Part shown: positions 44,598 through 52,462 of the stretch, in pieces
Numbering within the stretch: position 1 is the stretch's first letter
Layout of the letters: every line of letters begins with the position of its first letter
Assembly (NCBI GenBank): GCA_035627955.1
Contig: DASPKU010000001.1
Location: forward strand, 1-64,000
Reading direction: 5' to 3'
Source of the DNA: Phycisphaerales bacterium
Lineage (GTDB): Bacteria > Planctomycetota > Phycisphaerae > Phycisphaerales > UBA1924
DNA: 64,000 bases
Made by a program: the position numbers and the translations under genes
Notes under the pieces: generated by a model
Database searches by the model: none
What the model saw: only the letters and a program-made list of their open reading frames with translations
Told to the model about the DNA's origin: nothing

Positions 44598-45938
44598 ATG
44601 GTCGCACTCGGAGGAACGGCATGGGACGTGGTAGGCGCAGTCAAGCGCGAGCTGGTCGAGCTCGATGGCGAGCACGACCTTGGCCCTATCCCGGAGTGGA
44701 TCGGCAATGCCCGCATCGTCCTCATGGGCGAGGCAACGCACGGCACGCAGGAGTTCTACGCGTACAGGGCCGCGCTCTCGAAGCACCTGATCACGCGCCA
44801 CGGGTTCAACGCCTTCGCGGTCGAGGCGGACTGGCCGGACGCGTACCGCGTCAACCGTTTTATCCGCGGCGCCAGCAGCGATCAGCATGCGATCGATGCT
44901 CTGGGCGACTTCAGGCGGTTCCCGATGTGGATGTGGCGCAACGACCAGGTGCTCGACCTGATCGGCTGGCTCCGCGAGCACAACGATGAACTGCCGCCGC
45001 AGCGGCGCGTCGGCTTCTACGGCCTGGACCTCTACAGCCTGCACGCCTCCATGAACGCGGTAGTGCGGTACCTCGAGTCGATCGACCCTGACGCGGCCAA
45101 ACGTGCCCGCCAGCGGTACGCCTGCTTCGACCAGTTTGGCGAGGAGCCCTCCAACTACGGGCGCGGCACGCTCTTCGGGGCGGGCGAGAAGTGCGACCAG
45201 GAGGTCGTGGCGCAGCTGATGGAGCTCCGCGAAGACGCGGCGAAGCTGATCCATAGGGACGGCCCGGCCGCGGAGGATGAGCTGTTCTTCGCCCAGCAGA
45301 ACGCCCTCGTCGCCGCCAACGCCGAGCGGTACTACCGCGTCATGTTCTCGGGGCGTGTGTCTTCCTGGAACCTGCGCGATCAGCACATGGCGCAAACCCT
45401 CGACGCGCTCGTCTCCCACCTCTCCCGGCGCGGCGAGCGGGCCAAGGTCATCGTATGGGCGCACAACTCGCACCTCGGCGACGCCCGCGCGACCGAGATG
45501 GGTGAGGACGGCGAGCTCAACCTCGGCCAGCTTGCACGTCAGCGGTACGGCGATCAGTGCTTCGCCTTGGGCTTCAGCACGTACGACGGCACGGTCACCG
45601 CCGCGCACGAGTGGGACGGACCGCACCTCCGCAGGCACGTGCGGCCCGGGCTGCCGGGCAGCTATGAGGACGCGTTCCATCAAACCGGCACGCGTCACTT
45701 CGCGCTGCGGCTCCAGGGCGATGAGTCCCGCGCCGAGCTCCGCCATCGTCTGCTGCAGCGCGCCATCGGCGTCATCTATAAGCCCGAGACCGAGCGTCGC
45801 AGCCACTACTTCCACGCCGTGCTCGCCGACCAGTTCGACGCGGTGGTGCACCTGGACCACACGCGGGCGCTCGAGCCCCTGGATCAGGTCAGCGAGTGGG
45901 AGCACGCCGAGGCCGAGACCTACCCCACCGGCCTGTAA
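44598..45938 (+). CDS. Erythromycin-esterase-family protein
   Basis: This 446-residue protein includes IVLMGEATHGTQEFYAYRAA, with the E-x-x-H motif of the family, GFNAFAVEADWPDAYRVNRF, RVGFYGLDLYSLHASMNAVV, and KVIVWAHNSHLGDARATEMG. EreA-type enzymes hydrolyse the macrolactone ring of erythromycin, but most family members sit in stress operons and have unknown substrates. GGAGGAGGAAGCCGC precedes the ATG. It lies between the phosphoribosyltransferase and hydrolase genes. Fusions of the first two domains exist in Rv2030c of Mycobacterium tuberculosis, which supports a shared function. Macrolide resistance should not be assumed. Confidence 0.9.
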   Translation: MVALGGTAWDVVGAVKRELVELDGEHDLGPIPEWIGNARIVLMGEATHGTQEFYAYRAALSKHLITRHGFNAFAVEADWPDAYRVNRFIRGASSDQHAIDALGDFRRFPMWMWRNDQVLDLIGWLREHNDELPPQRRVGFYGLDLYSLHASMNAVVRYLESIDPDAAKRARQRYACFDQFGEEPSNYGRGTLFGAGEKCDQEVVAQLMELREDAAKLIHRDGPAAEDELFFAQQNALVAANAERYYRVMFSGRVSSWNLRDQHMAQTLDALVSHLSRRGERAKVIVWAHNSHLGDARATEMGEDGELNLGQLARQRYGDQCFALGFSTYDGTVTAAHEWDGPHLRRHVRPGLPGSYEDAFHQTGTRHFALRLQGDESRAELRHRLLQRAIGVIYKPETERRSHYFHAVLADQFDAVVHLDHTRALEPLDQVSEWEHAEAETYPTGL

Positions 45939-45958
45939 ACCTCAAGAAGGATGACGCC

Positions 45959-46630
45959 ATGGTCGCACGCACCTCACGTTCCGCTCTCCGGCCAGACCCG
46001 GTGCAGGTACCCGCGGGTGTGATCGTGCTGGAGGGCGACCTCGCGGTCCCGCCCGGGGCCCACGGCGTTGTCCTCTTTGCCCACGGCAGCGGCAGCGGGC
46101 GTCACTCGCCCCGCAACCGTGCGGTGGCGACGGCCCTGAACGACCGCGGGTTTGCCACGCTGCTCCTCGACCTGCTCACGCAGCAGGAAGAGGTGGTCGA
46201 CGACCGTACCGCGCACATCCGCTTCGACATCCCGCTGCTGGCGGGGCGCCTTGCTTACGCGGCCGAGTGGCTGGGGACCCAGATGACAACACGGACGCTG
46301 CCGCTGGGGCTGTTCGGCGCCAGCACGGGCGCTGGCGCGGCCCTCATCACGGCGGCACAGAAGCCCGACATGGTGAAGGCGGTCGTCTCCCGCGGCGGCC
46401 GGCCCGACCTCGCGCATGAGCACCTGCCGCGGGTGAAGTGTCCGACGCTCCTGATCATCGGCGGGCGCGATGAGCCGGTGATTGAGCTCAACGAGCAGGC
46501 CCGCGCCCAGATGACCGCGCCGGTCACAATGGAGATCGTCGCGGGTGCGACCCACCTGTTCGAGGAGCCCGGCACGCTCGAGAAGGTCGCCGAGCTCGCG
46601 GCCAACTGGTTCGACCAGTGGTTGCGGTGA
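45959..46630 (+). CDS. Alpha/beta hydrolase (dienelactone-hydrolase type)
   Basis: This ~223-residue alpha/beta hydrolase has nucleophile elbow GLFGASTGAGAAL (Ser122), an oxyanion region VVLFAHGSGSGRHSPRNRAV, acid IIGGRDEPV and base GATHLFEEPGTLE. The HGSGSGRHSPRN stretch is distinctive of the group that is found as a fusion with phosphoribosyltransferases (Rv0571c type). The substrate is unknown. It is the last gene of the PRT-Ere-hydrolase cassette and converges with htpX, leaving only 9 bases between the stop codons. Confidence 0.9.
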   Translation: MVARTSRSALRPDPVQVPAGVIVLEGDLAVPPGAHGVVLFAHGSGSGRHSPRNRAVATALNDRGFATLLLDLLTQQEEVVDDRTAHIRFDIPLLAGRLAYAAEWLGTQMTTRTLPLGLFGASTGAGAALITAAQKPDMVKAVVSRGGRPDLAHEHLPRVKCPTLLIIGGRDEPVIELNEQARAQMTAPVTMEIVAGATHLFEEPGTLEKVAELAANWFDQWLR

Positions 46631-46639
46631 GATGCGTCC

Positions 46640-47725
46640 TTAGCGTGCCAGCGCCATCAGCCGCGCGATCCGCTCTTGTATCGGCGGGTGCGAGGCGAAC
46701 ATCGAGTCAAGCCGCTGGTGCGCTTCGCGCATTTTGCGGAGCGGGTTGACGATGAAGAGGTGGGCCGTGCCACGGTTCGCCTTCTCGATCAGCGGCTCAT
46801 TATCGTCAGCGAGCTTCGCCAGGGCCGACGCCAGCCCCTCCGGGTTCCGCGTCAGTTCCACCGCTCCTGCGTCGGCCAGGTACTCGCGCTCGCGCGAGTA
46901 GGCCATCTGCACCATCCGGGCCACGATCGGCGCGACGATGGACAGGATGATCGCGAGGATCAGCAGCACCAGCACGATCGCCCCGCCGCCGTCCTTCCCG
47001 CCCCGCCGCCCGCCCCGCCCCGGGCGGGTGTGCCGGAGGATGCGCCAGAACGCGTCCGCCGCGAACACGATGAGCCCGACCATGGTCGCCATCAGCATGG
47101 CGAAGCGAATGTCCAGGTGCCGCACGTGGGCCATCTCGTGTGCGATCACGCCCTGGAGCTCCTCGCGGTTGAGCCGGGCCCGCAGGCCCGAGGTAATCGC
47201 CACCGCGGCGTGCTGCGGGTCGCGCCCGGTCGCGAAGGCGTTCAGCGCCGTCTCCTCGATGATGAACACCCGCGGCATCGGCAGTCCGGCGGCGATCGCC
47301 ATCTCCTCCACGACGTTGTACAGCTCGAGGTCCTCTTCGGGCGTGATGGGCCGCGCCCCCGACATCGACAGGATCGCCGAGGCTCCGCCGAACCAGGACC
47401 ACGCCATGACCACCAGCGCGGCCCCCAGGCCGGCGACGCCGCCCATGACCGCCGAGGGCACAAGCTGCTCGGGTGCCGAGGCCCCGCCGTACGCCACCAC
47501 CGCGGCCACGATCACGCACCCCATGAGCATCGCCAGGATGACCATGAAGATCATCAGCAGCGTGGAGGACCGCTTGTTTTTCGCGATCAGGTCGAGGTAC
47601 GTGAGCGTCCCGGGGTACGCGCGGACCCGCTCCCGCATCTGCGGCTGCGCGGCGATCGCCTCCAGCGGCCTCGCCATAGGACCTATAGGACCTCTGGGAC
47701 CTATACGACCTACGTCTTCACTCAT
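46640..47725 (-). CDS. htpX: M48-family membrane zinc metalloprotease (HtpX-like)
   Basis: This 361-residue protein has four membrane helices. The catalytic motif is AHEMAHVRHLDI (HEXXH, His196-His200), and the second zinc-site region is YSREREYLADAGAVEL, with Glu as the third ligand. HtpX-like proteases degrade misfolded membrane proteins. The ATG overlaps the lemA stop (ATGA), and lemA-htpX pairs are common. The 5' end includes a 9-bp tandem repeat read as GRIGPRGPIGP; if translation begins at the internal ATG (MARPLEAI, 47677) this piece is excluded. Confidence 0.92.
   Translation of the reverse strand: MSEDVGRIGPRGPIGPMARPLEAIAAQPQMRERVRAYPGTLTYLDLIAKNKRSSTLLMIFMVILAMLMGCVIVAAVVAYGGASAPEQLVPSAVMGGVAGLGAALVVMAWSWFGGASAILSMSGARPITPEEDLELYNVVEEMAIAAGLPMPRVFIIEETALNAFATGRDPQHAAVAITSGLRARLNREELQGVIAHEMAHVRHLDIRFAMLMATMVGLIVFAADAFWRILRHTRPGRGGRRGGKDGGGAIVLVLLILAIILSIVAPIVARMVQMAYSREREYLADAGAVELTRNPEGLASALAKLADDNEPLIEKANRGTAHLFIVNPLRKMREAHQRLDSMFASHPPIQERIARLMALAR
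47676..47711. repeat. 9-bp tandem repeat in the 5' end of htpX
   Basis: The plus-strand units are ATAGGACCT, ATAGGACCT, CTGGGACCT and ATACGACCT. On the minus strand, units of exactly three codons are read in frame as (R/I/R)-G-P, a collagen-like GxP run. Related copies lie at 1411 and 20588. Confidence 0.88.
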
Positions 47726-48312
47726 GTGAACGACACCTTCGGCGCCTCACGCTCCACCGCGGCGGTGGTGTTGAAGTAGTCCTTCTTCTGGAAGTTGAAC
47801 GCGCCGGCGATGAGGGCCGTGGGGAAGCTCTGGCGGGCCTCCTCGTAGCGTGCCACGGTGTCGTTGTAGTGCTGGCGCGAGAAGCCGATGCGGTTCTCCG
47901 TGCTCGTCAGCTCCTCCTGCAGCTTGCCGAAGTTGGCGTTGGCCTTGAGGTCGGGGTAGGCCTCGCTGATGGCCAGCAGCCGGCCCAGCGTCGCGCCCAG
48001 CATCCCCTCGGCCTCGGCCCGCTGGGCGACGCTCGCGCTCCCCCCCGCCAGGCTCACGGCCTGGTTGCGGGCCTGGATCACCGCTTCCAGCGTCCCCCGC
48101 TCGTGCCCGGCGTAGCCCTTTACTGTCTCCACGAGGTTGGGGATCAGGTCGTACCGCCGCTTGAGCTGCACGTCGATCTGCGACCAGGCGTTCTCCGTGT
48201 CGATCCGCTTGCGGACCAGCGCGTTGTACATCCCCATCACGATCAGCACCAGCACCACGAAGATGCCGGCGACCACCAGCCCGACGAGCAGCCCACTGCT
48301 GATTCCACCCAT
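47722..48312 (-). CDS. LemA family protein
   Basis: This 196-residue protein has an N-terminal helix (GLLVGLVVAGIFVVLVLIVM) followed by the long coiled LemA domain: YNALVRKRIDTENAWSQIDV, QLKRRYDLIPNLVETVKGYA, and the closing YFNTTAAVEREAPKVSF. The RRYDLIPNLVETVKGYA motif is diagnostic. LemA proteins often pair with htpX and may act as membrane stress adaptors; the true role is not settled. CAGGAGACAATCGCC precedes the ATG; an in-frame upstream extension lacks coding character. Confidence 0.94.
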   Translation of the reverse strand: MGGISSGLLVGLVVAGIFVVLVLIVMGMYNALVRKRIDTENAWSQIDVQLKRRYDLIPNLVETVKGYAGHERGTLEAVIQARNQAVSLAGGSASVAQRAEAEGMLGATLGRLLAISEAYPDLKANANFGKLQEELTSTENRIGFSRQHYNDTVARYEEARQSFPTALIAGAFNFQKKDYFNTTAAVEREAPKVSFT

Positions 48313-48456
48313 GGCGATTGTCTCCTGGCGCTGGCTGTGCACGCCGCGCCCTGTTCCATCATAATGGTTCGGCACCTGACCGGCCGGGTTTCGCCTAGGC
48401 TCCCCGGCCATAGGGCGGCAGGCCGGCACGTCAGGATGTAAGGGAGCAGCGCACGC

Positions 48457-49713
48457 ATGGATCAGCAGCGGCGGAGCAGTGGGGGCAGCGGAGGCAGCGG
48501 GGGTGTTGGCGGTTGGCACCAGAGCGCCGGCATCGGCCTGGGCAGCCTCGGGTTCGCCGACCTCATGGCCACGCTCGTCTGGCCGCGCCTGCTCGCCGCC
48601 GCCCGCCTGGCCCTGCGCCCCGCGCGCCTGGGGCTGGGCGTGCTCATGCTCGTGCTGATCGGGCTGATCGCCCAGATCCCGCGGCTGTGGGTCCGCACCG
48701 GGGCCGACACCCCCTACGACGGCCCGCTCTCGATGGGGTCGGACCTCGCCCGCCGGGGGCTCTCAAAGATCATCCACGGCGTCTTCGACCTCTCGCCCAA
48801 GGACGCTGCGGCGGGGCTGTTTGACCTTTTCATCGAGCTGCCCCGCCAGCTGATCGACCAGTACCCGTGGGGGTCGCTGGCGGTGTTCGTGCCCGCGCTG
48901 CTGGTGTGGGCGGTGGGGGGCGGGGCGATTGCCCGCAGCGCGGCGACCGAGTTCTCGCTCGACCGCCGCACGAGCTGGCCCCGTGCCCTGGCCTTTGCCC
49001 TTTCGCGTTGGGGCTCGCTGTTCAGCTCCCTTGCGGCGCCTCTGCTGATCGTGGGGCTGCTGATTGGGCTCATGGCGGTGCTGGGTTTGGGGCTGCTGGG
49101 CATCGCGTACGTGAACGTCGTGACCTCGATGCTCTACTTCCTGGTGCTGCTCGCCGGGTTTGTCGCCGTCGTCATCCTGGTGGCGTACCTGCTGGCCACG
49201 CCCATGCTGGTGCCCGCGTGCGCCTGCGAGGGCACCGACGCCATCGACGGCATCCAGCGCTGCTACGCGTACGTGACCGGCCGCCCCTTCAAGCTCGTGC
49301 TGTACAGCGCCATCCTGCTGGTGCAGGCGGTGGTGGTGGCGGTGGTGATCGGGGCCCTGGCCCAGGCCACCATCAGCCTTTCGCTGTGGTCCAGCTCGCT
49401 GCTGCTGCCTGAGTTCTTTGGCTACGCCGTGCAGGCCCAGGGCGACCCGTCGATCACGGTGGACACCGCGGCTCTCTCGCCCACCGCGGCCTTCGCTACG
49501 CGGGTGGTGGGCTTCTGGGTCGCGGTGCCGGCGCTCATCGTCGGCGCGTACGTGGTGAGCTTCTGGTTCTCGGGGGGCACGGTGCTGTACCTGCTGATGC
49601 GGCAGGTCTGCGACGGCCAGGACACCGGCGAGCTCTGGACCCCCGGCCTGATCGCCGGGACTCATGCGACGCCCGAGGCCGAGCCGGCGCCCGAGGTGGA
49701 CGAGGAGGAGTGA
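48457..49713 (+). CDS. Polytopic membrane protein of unknown function
   Basis: This 418-residue protein has a Gly/Ser-rich start (RRSSGGSGGSGGVGG) and about six membrane helices, including LGLGVLMLVLIGLIAQIPRL, SLAAPLLIVGLLIGLMAVLG and FVAVVILVAYLLATPMLVPA. A Cys-rich loop CACEGTDAIDGIQRCYAYV sits between helices 4 and 5. The end is acidic (APEVDEEE). I do not recognise the family. It lies divergent to lemA-htpX. Confidence 0.7.
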   Translation: MDQQRRSSGGSGGSGGVGGWHQSAGIGLGSLGFADLMATLVWPRLLAAARLALRPARLGLGVLMLVLIGLIAQIPRLWVRTGADTPYDGPLSMGSDLARRGLSKIIHGVFDLSPKDAAAGLFDLFIELPRQLIDQYPWGSLAVFVPALLVWAVGGGAIARSAATEFSLDRRTSWPRALAFALSRWGSLFSSLAAPLLIVGLLIGLMAVLGLGLLGIAYVNVVTSMLYFLVLLAGFVAVVILVAYLLATPMLVPACACEGTDAIDGIQRCYAYVTGRPFKLVLYSAILLVQAVVVAVVIGALAQATISLSLWSSSLLLPEFFGYAVQAQGDPSITVDTAALSPTAAFATRVVGFWVAVPALIVGAYVVSFWFSGGTVLYLLMRQVCDGQDTGELWTPGLIAGTHATPEAEPAPEVDEEE

Positions 49714-49720
49714 GGCCAAA

Positions 49721-49756
49721 CACGGAGGCACGGAGAGCACGGAGGGGGCACGGAAG
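49721..49756. repeat. CACGGAG short tandem repeat
   Basis: The stretch is CACGGAGG, CACGGAGAG, CACGGAGGGGG, CACGGAAG: an imperfect 8-11-base repeat right after the stop codon of the membrane-protein gene. Confidence 0.75.
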
Positions 49757-49815
49757 AGGAGTCTGACGCAAGAAGGCGGAAGCCTGATGCATCGCAGCGA
49801 CGATTCGCTCTTTTA

Positions 49816-49850
49816 TCCGACATCCGACATCCGACATCCGACATCCGACA
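49816..49850. repeat. Five perfect 7-bp units, TCCGACA
   Basis: TCCGACA is repeated five times without a mismatch. It is the only perfect short tandem repeat of this length I see in the window. Confidence 0.92.
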
Positions 49851-49852
49851 TT

Positions 49853-49894
49853 CCCTTCGCGCCTTCGCTCCCCTTCGCGACCTTCGCGTTCAAA
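49853..49894. repeat. CGCGAAGG-family repeat, copy 1
   Basis: Reverse complement units (CGCGAAGG, CGCGAAGGGGAGCGAAGG) are near-identical over 40 bases to the opposite-strand copy at 51041-51084. It adjoins the terminator. Confidence 0.88.
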
Positions 49895-49921
49895 AAAAGA
49901 AACGGCGTCCAAGGGACGCCG
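49892..49921 (-). terminator. Rho-independent terminator after the secreted Gln/Arg-rich gene
   Basis: The 8-bp stem CGGCGTCC / GGACGCCG with a 3-base loop is followed on the minus strand by TTTCTTTTTTT. It is 57 bases past the stop codon at 49978. Confidence 0.85.
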
Positions 49922-49977
49922 CTCCAGGCCCCGTGACCGCTTACGCCGTCACGAGCGTGTGGGGGTTTGGAAGGTGA

Positions 49978-50865
49978 TCAGTCCTTCTTGGGCTTCTTCT
50001 CGCCCTCGGGCTTGCCCGCCGGCTTGTCGCCCTCAGGAGCGCGCTCGCGACGCGGGCGCTCGCCCTCGCCGCCGCCCGCGCCGGGGCCGCCGGGGCGACG
50101 CATGGCCGGCCCGCGGGGCACGCGCTCCTCGAAGGTCTTCATCTGCTCCTCGCTGAGCACGCCCTTGAGGGCCTTGCTCAGGTTCTCGCGGGCCTCGCGC
50201 CGGGTTTCCTGGGCCGCCTGCGGGTCCTCGCGCATCTTGGCGAGCACGCCCTGCTGGGCCACCACGAAGTCCTCGATGGCGTTCTGGGCCTGCTGCTGCT
50301 TGGAGGTGTCCAGCTTCATCTCCAGGATCACGTCGGTCATGCGGTCCCACGCCGGGCCGGTCATGCCCGCGGCGCCCAGCGAGCTGCTCAGCTTCGTGGC
50401 GTTCTCGCTCGACACCTTGGCGTCGGTCACGGCCTTGGCGAACTTCTCGCGGGTGGACGCTTCGACCTCGCGCATGGCCTCGAGCGGGTTGGTGCCCTCT
50501 CCGCGGTTGCGGCCGATCTCTTCCATCTTGGTGCGCAGCGTCTCGCGCGACTCCACGTACGCCTTGGCCACCGCGGTGGTCTGCTCGCTGGAGAGGCTCA
50601 GCCGCTTGGCCGCGGCGGTCGCCTGGGCGTTCCACGCGGCCTCCAGCTTCTCCTTGCTCAGCTGCTGACCCATACGCCGCTCGCCCCCGCCCTCGCCGGG
50701 GCCGCGACGCGGGCGCTCGCCCTCGCCGCCGTCACGCGGCTGGCCATCACGGGGCTGGCGCTCCCGCGGCCGCTCTCCCTCCTTCTTCTCCGGCTGCGCG
50801 AACGCCCCGGTGGTCAGGGCGCCAAGGGACAGGGACAGGAACAACGCCTTCGCTGCGGTCTTCAT
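49978..50865 (-). CDS. Secreted charged, helical protein of unknown function
   Basis: This 295-residue protein has signal peptide KTAAKALFLSLSLGALTTGA, with likely cleavage at AFA-Q. A Gly/Arg/Pro/Glu-rich low-complexity segment (about 25-65) comes first. A helical middle (QLSKEKLEAAWNAQATAAAK, RLSLSSEQTTAVAKAYVESR, DTSKQQQAQNAIEDFVVAQQ, NLSKALKGVLSEEQMKTFEE) resembles the loose periplasmic LTXXQ/Spy-like chaperone group, without the exact motif. A second low-complexity tail closes it. I infer a periplasmic stress or metal-binding role only weakly. The start was chosen at the ATG giving a clean signal peptide. Confidence 0.75.
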   Translation of the reverse strand: MKTAAKALFLSLSLGALTTGAFAQPEKKEGERPRERQPRDGQPRDGGEGERPRRGPGEGGGERRMGQQLSKEKLEAAWNAQATAAAKRLSLSSEQTTAVAKAYVESRETLRTKMEEIGRNRGEGTNPLEAMREVEASTREKFAKAVTDAKVSSENATKLSSSLGAAGMTGPAWDRMTDVILEMKLDTSKQQQAQNAIEDFVVAQQGVLAKMREDPQAAQETRREARENLSKALKGVLSEEQMKTFEERVPRGPAMRRPGGPGAGGGEGERPRRERAPEGDKPAGKPEGEKKPKKD

Positions 50866-51040
50866 TCGAAACTCCGGGTTTGGCCCGTGGGTGCGGCCTT
50901 GGTTCGGTATGGGGGACGCCATCGGGCGGCCCGCCTGCTCACGAGTGAGAACTCCCCACGCCCGCGCCATTGTTACGCGGCCCCCGGTCAAACGCCGGGG
51001 CCTGGTGGTTATTGCTGGTTCCCAGCCGGGCGGGGAGGCG

Positions 51041-51084
51041 TTTGAACGCGAAGGCCGCGAAGGGGAGCGAAGGCGCGAAGAGGG
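51041..51084. repeat. CGCGAAGG-family repeat, copy 2 (inverted)
   Basis: AACGCGAAGGCCGCGAAGGG continues with GAGCGAAGGCGCGAAG, the reverse complement of the block at 49853-49894 except for two or three bases. Confidence 0.88.
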
Positions 51085-51094
51085 AAGGCAGGTA

Positions 51095-51130
51095 CGCGGA
51101 GTTGCGCGGAAGGGCGGAGTTTCGCGGAGA
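51095..51130. repeat. CGCGGAGTT-family repeat, left copy
   Basis: CGCGGAGTTGCGCGGAAGGG continues with CGGAGTTTCGCGGAG. An inverted copy lies at 51561-51600, on the other side of the 21-bp array. Confidence 0.8.
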
Positions 51131-51185
51131 AGACGGGAGGAAGGCTGCCGGGTGCGCAGAAACGGCCCTTTGAATGACTCCAACC

Positions 51186-51542
51186 CAGGCCTTGGAAGCA
51201 CTGTTCCATGCCTTGAACGGACTGTTTAAGGCCTTGAACGCTCTGCTCCATGCCTTAAGCACGCTGCTTAAGGCACAGAATGCTCTGCTCCAGGCCTTAA
51301 ACGCGCTGCTTCATGCCTTGAACGCTTCGCTCCATGCCTTAGCCGTGCTCCTTAAGGCATCGAATGCTCTGCCCCAGGCCTTGAACGCTCCGACGCATGG
51401 CTTGTGCGCTCTGAATCATGGTTTGCGCGCTCCGAATCATGGCTTGTGCGCTCCGAATCATGGCTTGCGCGCTCTGAATCATGGCTCGCGCGCTCTGAGT
51501 AATGGCCTGCTCGGTGGGCAGAATGGCCGCCAGGACGCTCAG
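51186..51542. repeat. 17-unit 21-bp minisatellite, open on both strands
   Basis: Seventeen head-to-tail 21-base units (consensus like CATGCCTTGAACGCTCTGCTC) diverge gradually: CATGCCTT/AAGGCCTT forms in the left two thirds, CATGGCTTGTGCGCTCTGAAT in the right third. The array begins 12 bases after an ATG on the plus strand, where it reads as seven-residue repeats (ALNALLH, ALNGLFK, GLRAPNH) in a frame running 51174-51602. The minus strand also stays open (SAQAMIR repeats). No ribosome binding site precedes the ATG, so I treat it as a repeat with possible coding use. It is flanked by inverted CGCGGAGTT blocks and fills the gap before truB. Confidence 0.95.
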
Positions 51543-51560
51543 AAGCCCGTTCACGACCCG

Positions 51561-51600
51561 AACTCCGCGCACCTCCGCCCCCTCCGCGAAACTCCGCGGT
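51561..51600. repeat. CGCGGAGTT-family repeat, right inverted copy
   Basis: The reverse complement contains CGCGGAGTTTCGCGGAGG and GCGCGGAGTT, matching the block at 51095-51130 in opposite orientation, so the 21-bp array is bracketed by inverted repeats. Confidence 0.78.
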
Positions 51601-51646
51601 AGTGCCTTGGCTTTCCGTTCAACCCTGCGGAACAACGGGCCGATGC

Positions 51647-52432
51647 TCAGGCGAGCGGCAGCAGGTCCGCCTGCGTGATGACCGGCGGCAGGTGGGCGAG
51701 CGTGCGCGCCCGCGCCACATCGAACTCGCCGCTGCGCGTCCGCCGCAGGGCCGTGAGCATGCCGCCGACGTTGAGTGCCGCCCCCAGGTCGCGGGCCAGC
51801 GAGCGGATGTACGTGCCCTTGCCGCACGTGATCCGCACCTGCACCAGCGGCCACTCGAACGACAGCACCTCGAACGCGTCCACACGCACCGGCCGCGCCG
51901 CCAGCTCCACGGCCCTGCCCTTGCGGGCGAGGTCGTAGGAGCGCTGCCCGCCCACGCTGATGGCGGAGAAGCTGGGCGGACGCTGCATGATGACGCCGGT
52001 GAACTGCTCGCGTGCGATGCGCTCAATGTCGGAGCGCGTGGGCAGCACCGCCGGCAGCGGCACTTCGGTCAGCGCCCCCTCCGCGTCGTCCGTCGTCGAC
52101 GTGCGGGCGAGGTCGATGCTCGCCTCGTACACCTTGGTGTCCGCCATGTACCGGTCGCACAGCTTGGTGGCCTTGCCCACCAGCACCACCAGCAGCCCTG
52201 TGGCGAGCGGGTCCAAGGTCCCAGCGTGCCCGACCTTGATCCGCTTGGGCACGTGCGGCCCCGCCTTGCGCAGGCGCGAGCGAACGATGGCGCACACGTC
52301 CATGGAGGTATAGCCCGTGTCCTTGTCAACGAGCAGGATGCCCGCGGGGGGAAGTTCGGGAGTGACGGAGTGACGCAGTGACGAAGTGGTGTCGTCACCT
52401 ACGCCGCCCGATTGTCCGCCACTCTCCGTCAC
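51647..52432 (-). CDS. truB: tRNA pseudouridine(55) synthase
   Basis: This 261-residue enzyme makes pseudouridine 55 in the T-loop of tRNAs. The catalytic Asp lies in KVGHAGTLDPLATGLL, and other family stretches are GILLVDKDTGYTSMDV, QRPPSFSAISVGGQRSYDLA, CGKGTYIRSLARDLG and MLTALRRTRSGEFDV. The C-terminal PUA domain of some TruB proteins is absent, which is normal for the shorter type. The start lies in a palindromic repeat (52361-52457), where several GTG triplets in the repeat units could initiate translation. The first 27-28 residues are therefore repeat-derived or not translated. Confidence 0.93.
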   Translation of the reverse strand: MTESGGQSGGVGDDTTSSLRHSVTPELPPAGILLVDKDTGYTSMDVCAIVRSRLRKAGPHVPKRIKVGHAGTLDPLATGLLVVLVGKATKLCDRYMADTKVYEASIDLARTSTTDDAEGALTEVPLPAVLPTRSDIERIAREQFTGVIMQRPPSFSAISVGGQRSYDLARKGRAVELAARPVRVDAFEVLSFEWPLVQVRITCGKGTYIRSLARDLGAALNVGGMLTALRRTRSGEFDVARARTLAHLPPVITQADLLPLA

Positions 52433-52457
52433 TTCGTCACTCCGTCACTTCGTCACT
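52361..52457. repeat. Palindromic element with 8-bp tandem-repeat arms, copy 1
   Basis: The left arm is AGTGACGG AGTGACGC AGTGACGA AGTG; the right arm has TCCGTCAC TTCGTCAC TCCGTCAC TTCGTCAC T. The arms are complementary, so the ~97-base element can fold into a long stem. It fills the gap between the ArnT-like gene stop and truB, and supplies the 5' end of the truB frame. Confidence 0.92.
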
Positions 52458-52462
52458 GCCCC

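Noticed and set aside
44598-45938. Macrolide-resistance gene
   Set aside because: The family is broad, and this member sits in a PRT/hydrolase cassette rather than a resistance context; the family name is no proof of the substrate.
49816-51542. CRISPR array
   Set aside because: Repeats of 7 to 21 bases are directly adjacent without unique spacers, and no cas genes are present.
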